Assembly (NCBI RefSeq): GCF_023544445.1
Contig: NZ_JALPVJ010000037.1
Span: 1 to 64,000 of the forward strand
Direction: 5' to 3'
DNA: 64,000 nt
Origin: Actinoplanes sp. M2I2
GTDB lineage: Bacteria; Actinomycetota; Actinomycetes; Mycobacteriales; Micromonosporaceae
The notes under the pieces were generated by a model. It searched no databases. It was not told the DNA's origin and saw only the letters and a program-made list of their open reading frames with translations. Positions within the stretch are counted from its first letter, which is position 1; the number at the start of each line of letters is the position of its first letter. Below, one piece after another: positions 8,194 through 15,744 of this stretch. The position numbers were made by a program, and so were the translations under genes.

Positions 8194-9254
8194 CGACCGA
8201 CGACGAGAACCGCCCGGTACGCCGGCGGATCACCCTCACCGGCATCAGCTCCCGGGCCTGGGAGCATCCGGCCGACCGCGGCGCGCTGACCGCCCTGCGC
8301 GAGCTGCGCGGCTTCGACGACGTGGTGAAGGCGTTCTTCGGCATGTGGAACGAGCGCGGTTTCCGCCTGCAGTTCCTGGCCGGCGCCATCCGGGTCGACC
8401 ACCGGCAGTACCCGCGCGTCTATCAGCGCTTCACCGAGGCCGCCGCCACCCTCGACGTGGTCGAGCTGCCCGAGCTGTACGTGTCGCAGGACCCGATCAT
8501 CAACGGCTCGGCGATCGGCCTCGACAAGCCGTTCATCGTGATCACGACCGGCGCCGTGGAACGGCTGGACGACGACGAGCTGCGCGCGATGCTCGGCCAC
8601 GAGATCGGCCACGTCCGCAGCGGGCACGCCGTCTACAAGACCATCCTGATGATCCTCACCCGCTGGGCGGCCAGCCTGAGCTGGTTGCCGGTCGGCGCGA
8701 TCGCGCTGCGGGCGATCATCACGGCGATGCTCGAGTGGTGGCGCAAGGCCGAGCTGTCGGCCGACCGGGCCGGGCTGCTCGCCGGGCAGGACCCGGCCGC
8801 GTCGCTGCGGCTGCTGATGAAGCTGGCCGGCGGCGGCGACCTGTCGCAGATCGACACGGCCGCCTTCCTCGAGCAGGCCGCCGAGTACGAGAGCGGCGGC
8901 GACCTGCGCGACAGCATCCACAAGATCGGCATGACGCTGGGCAGCACCCACCCGGTCCCGGTGGCCCGGGCGTCCGAGCTGCGCAAGTGGGTCGACTCGG
9001 GGGCGTACGCCGAGATCCTCGGCGGCGACTACCCGCGCCGTGACTCGGACGGCGACGCCTCGGTCGCCGACGACGTGAAGGCGGCCGCGCAGTCGTACCG
9101 GGAGACGTTCAGCAACTCGCAGGATCCGCTCGTGGGTCTGCTCCGCAAGCTCGGCGACGGGGCCGGTGACCTGGCCGGATCGGCTGTGCGGGGCGCCCGG
9201 GGATGGATGGGTGACGCGTCCCGCCGCGGCCGGCAAGACGGCGGGGAAGGCTGA
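8190..9254 (+). CDS. M48 family zinc metallopeptidase
   Basis: 354 residues from ATG 8190, which overlaps the preceding stop (ATGA). HEIGH at 137-141 gives two zinc ligands and the catalytic Glu; E188 in KAELSADRAGL is the third ligand. A hydrophobic stretch at ~151-181 lies between them, as in HtpX/Ste24-type peptidases. The N-terminal half is soluble. HtpX-like enzymes do membrane or periplasmic quality control. The C-terminal ~70 residues are polar and Gly-rich without known motif. GTG 8181 is a less likely start. Confidence 0.85.
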   Translation: MTTDDENRPVRRRITLTGISSRAWEHPADRGALTALRELRGFDDVVKAFFGMWNERGFRLQFLAGAIRVDHRQYPRVYQRFTEAAATLDVVELPELYVSQDPIINGSAIGLDKPFIVITTGAVERLDDDELRAMLGHEIGHVRSGHAVYKTILMILTRWAASLSWLPVGAIALRAIITAMLEWWRKAELSADRAGLLAGQDPAASLRLLMKLAGGGDLSQIDTAAFLEQAAEYESGGDLRDSIHKIGMTLGSTHPVPVARASELRKWVDSGAYAEILGGDYPRRDSDGDASVADDVKAAAQSYRETFSNSQDPLVGLLRKLGDGAGDLAGSAVRGARGWMGDASRRGRQDGGEG

Positions 9255-9275
9255 ACGAGCCTTAGGATCACACCC

Positions 9276-10631
9276 ATGAGCTTGAGTGAGACCGATCTGC
9301 GCGCGGCCGTCGCGCGGGAGATGCCCGGAGTCCGCGCCGACCTGGAACGGCTCGTCCGCATTCCGGGCATCGCCTTCGAGGGCTTCGACCACTCGCACGT
9401 CGAGCGGTCGGCCGAGGCCGTGGCCGAGCTGCTGCGCGGCTGCGGCCTCGACACGCAGGTCGTGCGGCGCGGCGGCCAGCCCGCGGTGATCGGTCGCCGG
9501 GCGGCTCCCGCGGGGGCGCCGACCGTGCTGCTCTACGCCCACCACGACGTCCAGCCCGCCGGGGACCCGTCGCTCTGGACCAGCGACCCGTTCGAGCCGG
9601 TCGAGCGGGACGGCCGCCTCTACGGCCGGGGCGCCGCCGACGACAAGGCCGGCGTGATGGCCCATGTCGCCGCGCTCCGCGCGTTCGGCGACCAGCTGCC
9701 CGTCGGCGTGGTCGTCTTCGTCGAGGGCGAGGAGGAGTTCGGCTCCGACTCGCTCGACGCGATCATCGAGGAGTTCCTCGAGGATCTGCGGTCCGACGTC
9801 ATCGTGATCGCCGACTCGGGCAACTGGGACATCGGCCAGCCGGCCCTGACCACCTCGCTGCGCGGCCTGGTCAACCTGTTCGCCGAGGTCAGGGTGCTCA
9901 AGAGCGCGGTGCACAGCGGCATGTTCGGCGGTCCGGTGCCCGACGCGCTGACCACCCTGGCCCACCTGCTGGCGTCCCTGCACGACGAGAGGGGCGAGGT
10001 CGCGGTCGACGGGCTGGTCGGTCGCGAGGGCGCCAGCGTCGACTACCCGGCCGACCGTTTCCGGCACGAGGCGGGCATGCTCGACGGCGTCGAACTGATC
10101 GGCAAGGGCTCGATCACCGACCGCATCTGGACCAAGCCCTCGATCTCGGTCCTCGGCATCGACGCGCCCCGCACCTTCGAGGCGGCCAACGCTCTGCAGC
10201 CCGCGGCCAAGGCCAAGATCTCGGTACGCCTGGCGCCCGGCGACGACCCCAAGTCGGCGTACGCGGCGATCCGCGCCCACCTCGAGAAGCACGTGCCGTG
10301 GGGTGCGCAGGTCGAGGTGACCCTGGAGGCCGACGGCGAGCCCTGCGTGATCGACGCGACCGGTCCGGCGTACGACGCCGCTCGGGCCGCCTTCCAGTCG
10401 GCGTGGGACGGCACCGCCCCGGTCGACATGGGCGTGGGCGGCTCGATCCCGTTCATCGCGACCTTCCAGAAGCTGTTCCCGCAGGCCGCGATCCTGGTCA
10501 CCGGCGTCGAAGACCCGCACTCAGCCGCTCACGGCCCCGACGAGAGCCTGCACCTCGGCGAGTTCGAGCGCGTCTGCGTCGCCGAGGCCCTGCTCCTCAA
10601 GAACGTGGCGGAGAACTTGTCGACGAAGTAG
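9276..10631 (+). CDS. M20-family dipeptidase
   Basis: 451 residues, full length for M20/DapE-like dipeptidases. Metal-binding motifs are present: LLYAHHDVQPAG with His89 and Asp91, YGRGAADDKAG near 117-126 with the bridging Asp, and the catalytic Glu in FVEGEEEFGS at ~150-154. The C-terminal His is in EDPHSAAHGPDE. It hydrolyses dipeptides or N-acyl amino acids in the cytoplasm using two zinc ions. It follows the M48 gene by 21 bases and precedes the monooxygenase by 10, so an operon is likely. Confidence 0.88.
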   Translation: MSLSETDLRAAVAREMPGVRADLERLVRIPGIAFEGFDHSHVERSAEAVAELLRGCGLDTQVVRRGGQPAVIGRRAAPAGAPTVLLYAHHDVQPAGDPSLWTSDPFEPVERDGRLYGRGAADDKAGVMAHVAALRAFGDQLPVGVVVFVEGEEEFGSDSLDAIIEEFLEDLRSDVIVIADSGNWDIGQPALTTSLRGLVNLFAEVRVLKSAVHSGMFGGPVPDALTTLAHLLASLHDERGEVAVDGLVGREGASVDYPADRFRHEAGMLDGVELIGKGSITDRIWTKPSISVLGIDAPRTFEAANALQPAAKAKISVRLAPGDDPKSAYAAIRAHLEKHVPWGAQVEVTLEADGEPCVIDATGPAYDAARAAFQSAWDGTAPVDMGVGGSIPFIATFQKLFPQAAILVTGVEDPHSAAHGPDESLHLGEFERVCVAEALLLKNVAENLSTK

Positions 10632-10641
10632 GGGGCGGTCG

Positions 10642-12120
10642 ATGGCCGAGCTGTCGTGTGACGTGCTGGTGGTGGGAGCCGGTCCGACCGGGTTGATGCT
10701 GGCCAACTGGCTGGTCCGGCTCGGGGTCGACGTGATCGTCACCGACGGCAAGGAGGGGCCGACCCGCGAGTCGCGGGCGCTGGTCGTCCAGGCCCGCAGC
10801 CTCGAGATCTACGACCAGCTGGGCCTGGCCGACCAGGTGCTCGAGGCGGCCGGGCGGGCCGATGCGCTCGCTCCCGGCTACCTTGGCCGGGCGTTCGGCC
10901 GCATCCGGCTCGGCCCGCTCGGCGGCGACCTCACCCCGTACCCGCACATCGAGGTTTTGGAGCAGAGCCGCAACGAGGAGATCCTTTACGAGAACCTGCG
11001 CAAGCTGGGTGCCGACGTCCGCTGGGAGACGCCGGTGACGGCGGTCAAGCAGGTCGAGGACGGCGTCGAGGCCAAGGTCGGCAACGACACCGTGCGGGCC
11101 CGGTTCTGCGTCGGCTGCGACGGGTCGGGCTCGGCCGTCCGCAAGGCGCGGCGCATCGCGTACGAGGGGGTCACCAACCCGCACCGGTTCTACGTGATCG
11201 ACGCCGTTGGCGTGGCCGGCCTGCTCGAGAACGCCATCAACGTGCGCCCCGGCGGATCGGACTTCCTGCTCGCCTTCCCGATGCGCGGCCGGCACGCGTG
11301 GCGCCTGCTCGGCCTGGTGCGCGACGACGACGGCGACGGCCGCCTGACCGAGGAGGACGTGCGCCCGCGGCTCAAGGAGTTCGCGGTCACCTACAGCGAG
11401 TCCCGCTGGTTCGCGACCTACAAGGTGCATCACCGGGTCGCCGCGACGTTCCGCGACGGGCCGTTCTTCCTGGCCGGGGACGCCGCCCACGTGCACTCGC
11501 CGGTCGGCGGCCAAGGCATGAACACCGGCATGCAGGACGCTCACAACCTGGCCTTCAAGCTGGCCGACGTGCTGCGGGGCCGCCGCAAGGACGCGTGGCT
11601 CGACCGCTACGAGGCCGAACGCCGGCCGGTGGCCCGCACCCTGGTGGCCACGACCGACCGGATCTTCGGCGCGATCACCTCGCAGCGGCCGGTCGCGCGC
11701 CTGCTGCGGCGTTTCGTCGTGCCGGTGGTGGCTCCGCTGGGCGTGCGTTTCGCGCCGCGCGTGTCCGTCGGCTCGCGGGCGTTCCAGTATGTGTCGCAGA
11801 TCCGTGTCCACTACTGGATGACGCCCAACGCCAAGGACGTAGCCGGCGGGCGGCGTGATCCGGTGGTCGGCCGGCGCCTGCCCTGGGCGGGCGGCAATTT
11901 CGAGGTGCTGCGTGAGTTGCAATGGCAGATCCATGCGTACGGCGGGGTGGCCGAGACCGACGTGCCGGACCTCGGCCTGGCGGTGCACGTCTTCCCGCCC
12001 GCGCCCGGCACCGGCCTGCGGCCCGGGCAGCTCTATCTGGTGCGCCCCGACGGCTTCGTCGCCGCCCAGGCGACGGTGGCCGAGGCGCCGAGCGTCTTTC
12101 CGGCCCTCCTACGCGGCTGA
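10642..12120 (+). CDS. FAD-dependent aromatic monooxygenase (PheA/TfdB type)
   Basis: 492 residues, soluble. Class A flavoprotein hydroxylase motifs are complete: GxGxxG at 12-17 (VGAGPTG), the DG motif GCDGSGSAVRK at 157-167, and GDAAHVHSPVGGQGMN at 278-293 that binds the FAD ribityl and pyrophosphate. The C-terminal ~100 residues resemble the thioredoxin-like tail of PheA/TfdB enzymes. It likely hydroxylates an aromatic ring with NAD(P)H and O2. No aromatic pathway genes lie nearby, so the substrate is unknown. Confidence 0.85.
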   Translation: MAELSCDVLVVGAGPTGLMLANWLVRLGVDVIVTDGKEGPTRESRALVVQARSLEIYDQLGLADQVLEAAGRADALAPGYLGRAFGRIRLGPLGGDLTPYPHIEVLEQSRNEEILYENLRKLGADVRWETPVTAVKQVEDGVEAKVGNDTVRARFCVGCDGSGSAVRKARRIAYEGVTNPHRFYVIDAVGVAGLLENAINVRPGGSDFLLAFPMRGRHAWRLLGLVRDDDGDGRLTEEDVRPRLKEFAVTYSESRWFATYKVHHRVAATFRDGPFFLAGDAAHVHSPVGGQGMNTGMQDAHNLAFKLADVLRGRRKDAWLDRYEAERRPVARTLVATTDRIFGAITSQRPVARLLRRFVVPVVAPLGVRFAPRVSVGSRAFQYVSQIRVHYWMTPNAKDVAGGRRDPVVGRRLPWAGGNFEVLRELQWQIHAYGGVAETDVPDLGLAVHVFPPAPGTGLRPGQLYLVRPDGFVAAQATVAEAPSVFPALLRG

Positions 12121-12194
12121 CGAGCCGTCTCACCGGCCGTTTGCTCGCACCCGTCACAGAGAGCAAACCGGTGCGGGCGGCGATCTCGTCCTGT

Positions 12195-12217
12195 TAGGAT
12201 ATCGAACATGCGTTCGA
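12195..12217 (+). promoter_or_regulatory. SOS promoter: -10 TAGGAT and perfect LexA box over the start codon
   Basis: TCGAACATGCGTTCGA (12202-12217) is a perfect 6-4-6 palindrome matching the Gram-positive/mycobacterial SOS box TCGAAC-N4-GTTCGA. Just upstream is TAGGAT (12195-12200), a good actinobacterial -10. Counting 7 nt from it places transcription start at the ATG at 12208, so the mRNA should be leaderless. LexA bound here would block RNA polymerase at the start site. No clear -35 is seen. Confidence 0.85.
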
Positions 12218-12504
12218 ACGAAGTGCCTGCCTCGGTGTCCCTGGTGGTGCGGCCGATGCCCGTCGGGCCGCGCGACGCGATCGACCGTCTTCGCTCCCGC
12301 GAGCGTCTCGAGTCCATCGCCCGCCTGCGTTCCGCGGTCCTGGCGATGGATCAGGTCGACGTCTCCCATTGGGACGACGGCGCCCTGACCGATCATCTGG
12401 ACGAGCTCTCCGCCACCCTCTGCGCCATCGACGCCCAGGTGACCCGGATGGCCGAGGCCGTCCGCGCCCGGGGCTTCCGCATAGCCGAGCCCCGGGCCGC
12501 CTGA
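12208..12504 (+). CDS. LexA-controlled small protein of unknown function, 98 residues
   Basis: The ATG lies in the spacer of a perfect SOS box, so the gene should be induced on DNA damage from a leaderless mRNA. No catalytic motif, signal peptide or membrane helix is seen. Residues ~25-90 look wholly helical. The segment from LAMDQVDVSHWDDGALTDH to EAVRARG has the pattern of the first helices of DUF222/13E12-repeat HNH proteins, several of which are LexA-regulated in M. tuberculosis; no HNH part follows here. That similarity is by eye and tentative. It lies 111 bp before the DNA ligase gene. Confidence 0.7.
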   Translation: MRSNEVPASVSLVVRPMPVGPRDAIDRLRSRERLESIARLRSAVLAMDQVDVSHWDDGALTDHLDELSATLCAIDAQVTRMAEAVRARGFRIAEPRAA

Positions 12505-12586
12505 CCGCCCCAGCGCCTTATCGACGCGAAAGCCCAGCCGAGATATGGCGCCGCCGGCGGGAGGCGTTGGTCCGTCGGCCCCGAAA

Positions 12587-12609
12587 TTGTCGGAGGGTCC
12601 TGCCAGGAT
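12587..12609 (+). promoter_or_regulatory. RecA_NDp (PafBC-type) promoter match before the DNA ligase
   Basis: TTGTCGGAG (12587-12595), an 8-nt spacer and CAGGAT (12604-12609) follow the published mycobacterial RecA-independent DNA-damage promoter tTGTCRgtg-N8-TAnnnT. Mismatches are one base in the less conserved gtg and C for T at the first -10 position. The -10 ends 7 nt before GTG 12616, giving a leaderless transcript. PafBC is the known activator of this promoter class; its genes are not in the window. Confidence 0.6.
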
Positions 12610-12615
12610 GAGGGT

Positions 12616-14244
12616 GTGCTATTCCTGGATCTGGCCGCGACCTCCACGGCCGTCGCCGCTACCTCGGGGCGTAAGGCGAAGGTGGAGCTGCTGGCCGGCG
12701 CCCTGCGCAGGCTCGACGTCGATGAGATCGCGGCCGGCTCGGCCTATCTGGCCGGTGAGCTGCGGCAACGGCAGACCGGGGTCGGCTATGCGAGCCTGCG
12801 CGACCGGCCGCCGCCCGCCGAGCAGCCCACCCTCACCGTCGCCGCGGTCGACGCGCTGATCGCGGAGATCTCCGTGGTCGCCGGGGCGGGCTCCCAGGCC
12901 CGGCGGCGCGATCTGCTGGCGGCCCTGTTCGGCGCGGCCACGGCCGAGGAGCAACGACTGCTCATCGGGCTGTTCGGTGGCGAGCTGCGCCAGGGCGCCC
13001 AGGCCGGGTTGCTCGCCGACGCGATCGCCAAGGCGGCCGAGGTGCCGCTGACCGCCGTCCGCCGGGCGCTGCTGCTCTCGGGCGACCTCAAGCAGGTGGC
13101 AGTCGCGGCGCTCACCGGTGGGGCGGCCGCCCTCGCCGAGATGCGTCTGCGGGTCGGCACGCCGCTCACGCCGATGCTGGCCCAGAGCGCCCCCGACGTG
13201 GCGGCCGCGCTGCTGGCGACCGGCGCCCCCGCGACCGTCGACGTGAAACTCGACGGCATCCGCATCCAGGTGCACCGCTCCGGTGACGACGTGGCCGTCT
13301 TCACCCGCAGCCTCGACGACATCACCGCCCGCATGCCCGAGGTGGTCGAGGCGGTGCGCAAGCTTCCGCTGCGCGAGGTCGTGCTCGACGGCGAGGCCAT
13401 GACGCTCGACGCCTCGGGCCGCCCCCGCCCATTTCAGGAGACCTCGAGCCGGGCCGCCACCCGCGGGGCAGCCGCCTCCCGCGGGGCAGCCGCCACACGG
13501 AGCGCCGCCGCTTCCGGGGATGCGGCCGGGTCGCCGGGTGCGGCCGGGTCCCCGGGCGCGGCCACACGCGGGGCCGGACCGCTCGCTCTCGTGCCGTTCT
13601 TCTTCGACATCCTCCACCTCGACGGGGTCGACCTGCTCGACGAGCCGGGCCGGGTGCGGTGGGCCGCACTGGCCGACGCGCTGCCCGCCGAGCTGCTGGT
13701 CGGCCGCACGTCGGTGAGCAGCGAGGAGGAAGCTGCTGCCGCTTTCGCCGCCGCGCTCGCCGCCGGGCAGGAGGGGGTGGTCGTCAAGGCGGCCGAGGCC
13801 CCGTACGACGTGGGCCGGCGCGGGTCGGCCTGGGTCAAGGTCAAACCGAGGCACACGCTCGACCTCGTGGTCCTGGCCGTCGAGTGGGGGCACGGCCGCC
13901 GCAAGGGCTGGCTGTCCAACCTGCACCTGGGCGCCCGCGATCCGGCCACGGGCGGGTTCGTGATGCTCGGCAAGACGTTCAAGGGCCTGACCGACGAGCT
14001 CCTGCGCTGGCAGACCGAGCGCTTCCAGCAGCTGGCGACCGGCGACGACGGTTGGGTGGTGCGGGTGCGGCCCGAGCAGGTCGTCGAGATCGCTTTCGAC
14101 GGGGTGCAGACGTCGCCGCGCTATCCGGGCGGGGTCGCGCTGCGCTTCGCCCGGGTGCTCCGCTACCGCGACGACAAGCCCGCCGCCGAGGCCGACACCA
14201 TCGACATGGTCCGGATGATCGGAGGCCACCCCACCTCGGAATAG
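12616..14244 (+). CDS. lig: ATP-dependent DNA ligase
   Basis: 542 residues. The N-terminal ~190 residues are the helical DNA-binding domain. The adenylated Lys is K211 in motif I, VKLDGIR; motif III is LDGEAM (257-262), then FFFDILHL (328-335), EGVVVK, and the OB-fold region with WVKVKP and the C-terminal SPRYPGGVALRFAR. This is the LigB/archaeal-type family used in repair, distinct from the essential NAD-dependent LigA. GTG start appears leaderless behind a damage-type promoter. An Ala/Gly/Ser/Arg-rich insert at ~277-320 interrupts the adenylation domain between motifs III and the FFFDI strand. Confidence 0.92.
   Translation: MLFLDLAATSTAVAATSGRKAKVELLAGALRRLDVDEIAAGSAYLAGELRQRQTGVGYASLRDRPPPAEQPTLTVAAVDALIAEISVVAGAGSQARRRDLLAALFGAATAEEQRLLIGLFGGELRQGAQAGLLADAIAKAAEVPLTAVRRALLLSGDLKQVAVAALTGGAAALAEMRLRVGTPLTPMLAQSAPDVAAALLATGAPATVDVKLDGIRIQVHRSGDDVAVFTRSLDDITARMPEVVEAVRKLPLREVVLDGEAMTLDASGRPRPFQETSSRAATRGAAASRGAAATRSAAASGDAAGSPGAAGSPGAATRGAGPLALVPFFFDILHLDGVDLLDEPGRVRWAALADALPAELLVGRTSVSSEEEAAAAFAAALAAGQEGVVVKAAEAPYDVGRRGSAWVKVKPRHTLDLVVLAVEWGHGRRKGWLSNLHLGARDPATGGFVMLGKTFKGLTDELLRWQTERFQQLATGDDGWVVRVRPEQVVEIAFDGVQTSPRYPGGVALRFARVLRYRDDKPAAEADTIDMVRMIGGHPTSE
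13444..13575 (+). repeat. low-complexity repeat coding an Ala-rich insert in the ligase
   Basis: About 130 bp of degenerate 15- to 24-bp direct repeats, first around cgcggggcagccgcc, then around gatgcggccgggtc-type units. They encode runs such as ATRGAAAS and AAGSPG. The frame is kept. The insert falls in a surface loop position of the adenylation domain, so it may be tolerated without loss of activity. Confidence 0.75.
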
Positions 14245-14262
14245 CGAGGGCGGATCGAGCGG

Positions 14263-15375
14263 TCAGTCCTGGGTCGCGCCGCCCTGGGCGGCGGCCTCGC
14301 GGGCACGGTCGGCATCCGAGACGCGGTCACCCTGCGTGGCAGCTGCGGCCGCCCGCTTGCGGTCGGCTTCCTCGACCCGATCGCCCGCGGCTTTCCGCGG
14401 ACCTGCGGCCGCCCGGCGGTCGGCCTCGTCGACGCGGTCGCCGGTGGAGGCTCGGCGGCGGTCGGCTTCCTCGACCCGATCGCCCGCGGCCTTTCGCGGA
14501 CCCGCGGCGGTCCGGCGGTCGGCCTCGTCGACGCGGTCGCCGGTGGAGGCTCGGCGGCGGTCGGCTTCCTCGACGCGGTCGCCGCCGCGGGGGCGGTCGG
14601 TAGTGGGGGCGCGCTCGCCGGCCGGCTCGGGGCCGCGGGCCTCCTTGCGGGCGTAGTACACGTAGGCGGCCAGCGCCATGCCGGCGAACAGCCACCACTG
14701 CACGGCGTACCCGCCGTTCTGCCAGGCGTCCTCGTGGTCGATCGGGATGCGCGTGAAGGCCGCGTCGTTGGCCGGGGTCTGCTCGGTCAGCAGCACGTAG
14801 GCCCCGTACATGGGATAGGGCATCTCGGGCGCGAGGCGGGACAGGGAGATCCGGCGGGTGTCCAGCCGGCCGTCCCGGCGCTCGACGGCGACCGGTCGGC
14901 TTTCCGACAGGTGCACCTGGCCGACCACCGTCACCTCGCCGGTGGGGGCGGGCGGCACCACGGGCGCCGTGAGGGCCCCGCCGGGCGCGGGCACCCAGCC
15001 GCGGTCGACCAGCACCGCGGTGCCGTCGGTGAGGACGAGCGGGGTGACGATCTCGAAGCCGACCTCGCCGTCGACCGTGCGGCCCCGGGCCTGAATCTCG
15101 TGCGACGGGTCGTATCGACCGGAAACCGTCACTTTTGTCCATGCCAGGTCCTTGCCGGGAGCTGTCCCGGCCGTGCTCGCCGTGACCGGCCTGGTCAGCA
15201 CCGAGGTCAGCGGGACGGCCGCCACCGAATCAGCCGCGTCGATCCGATCGTTGATGGCGCTGCGTTCCTCGTAGCGCCTCAACTGCCAGTTGCCGAGCAT
15301 CACCATGACCACCGCGGCGGCCACCGCCAGCGCGGCCGCGGCCAGCCAGCGCGGGCTCAGCAGGAAGCGGTACAC
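14263..15375 (-). CDS. SURF1 family protein with repetitive C-terminal tail
   Basis: 370 residues. Residues 1-245 are a complete SURF1 domain: an N-terminal membrane helix (~12-29), LGNWQLRRYEERSAI, VSGRYDP, VLVDRGWVPAP, and a second membrane helix ending YVYYARKEARG near 247. SURF1 assists assembly of the haem a/CuB centre of aa3 cytochrome oxidase. Residues 265-362 are a tail of six GDRVxEADRR units, highly charged and likely coiled or disordered in the cytoplasm, not typical of the family. In M. tuberculosis a SURF1 gene (Rv2235) also lies beside cobD and near cobC. Confidence 0.85.
   Translation of the reverse strand: MYRFLLSPRWLAAAALAVAAAVVMVMLGNWQLRRYEERSAINDRIDAADSVAAVPLTSVLTRPVTASTAGTAPGKDLAWTKVTVSGRYDPSHEIQARGRTVDGEVGFEIVTPLVLTDGTAVLVDRGWVPAPGGALTAPVVPPAPTGEVTVVGQVHLSESRPVAVERRDGRLDTRRISLSRLAPEMPYPMYGAYVLLTEQTPANDAAFTRIPIDHEDAWQNGGYAVQWWLFAGMALAAYVYYARKEARGPEPAGERAPTTDRPRGGDRVEEADRRRASTGDRVDEADRRTAAGPRKAAGDRVEEADRRRASTGDRVDEADRRAAAGPRKAAGDRVEEADRKRAAAAATQGDRVSDADRAREAAAQGGATQD
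14290..14583 (-). repeat. 99-bp tandem repeat coding the SURF1 tail
   Basis: Two nearly identical 99-bp units (33 codons, each with two GDRVxEADRR motifs and the linker AAGPRKAA) plus a third degenerate unit. All units keep the frame. High identity between the first two units at DNA level implies recent duplication or ongoing copy-number change. Confidence 0.85.
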
Positions 15376-15510
15376 GCAACGAGGCTACCCGTCGCCCGGC
15401 CGGCTGCTGCCGGAGCCGGGTACTGTCCCTGTCCGGCACGAGAAACACCAGGCCGGCGATGAAAGACGGCCTGATGTCACGACACCGCCGGAAAGCAAGC
15501 CCGGGCCGGC

Positions 15511-15642
15511 GTCAGCTCCACCTGGCGGGGAACATCACGCCGCGTCAGCTCCACCTGGCGGGGGACACCACGCCGCGTCAGCTCCACCTGGCGGGGGACA
15601 CCACGCCGCGTCAGCTTTACCTGGCGGGAACACCACGCCGTG
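15511..15642. repeat. four copies of a 33-bp tandem repeat before cobB
   Basis: Copies start at 15511, 15544, 15577 and 15610, each opening gtcagctccacctggcggg and ending near cacgccgc; the fourth has ctttac in place of ctccac. The period is exactly 33 bp (three helical turns, also 11 codons). The block occupies the 369-bp gap 15376-15744 between the divergent SURF1 and cobB genes. No cobalamin riboswitch, and nothing else, is recognisable in that gap. Confidence 0.9.
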
Positions 15643-15744
15643 ACACACCACCAGCCGGCCGGGGCCACACCGGGCGGCGCCGAACGCGAGGCCGGCGCGG
15701 GGGAGACACCCGAGCCGGCAGAGGAAAGGCCCGGGAGAAACACG

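Noticed and set aside
7866..10520. 884-residue frame on the minus strand
   Set aside because: It is the antisense shadow of the uridine-kinase-like, M48 and M20 genes, caused by high GC; no family motif.
10642..12120. Aromatic-polyketide or antibiotic gene cluster
   Set aside because: One stand-alone flavin monooxygenase without cyclases, ketosynthases or transporters is not a cluster.
12619..14229. 536-residue minus frame across the ligase
   Set aside because: Antisense shadow of the ligase; Gln/Arg/Gly-rich translation with no domain.
15376..15744. Cobalamin riboswitch before cobB
   Set aside because: No B12-box-like sequence or fitting secondary structure was found; only the 33-bp repeats.
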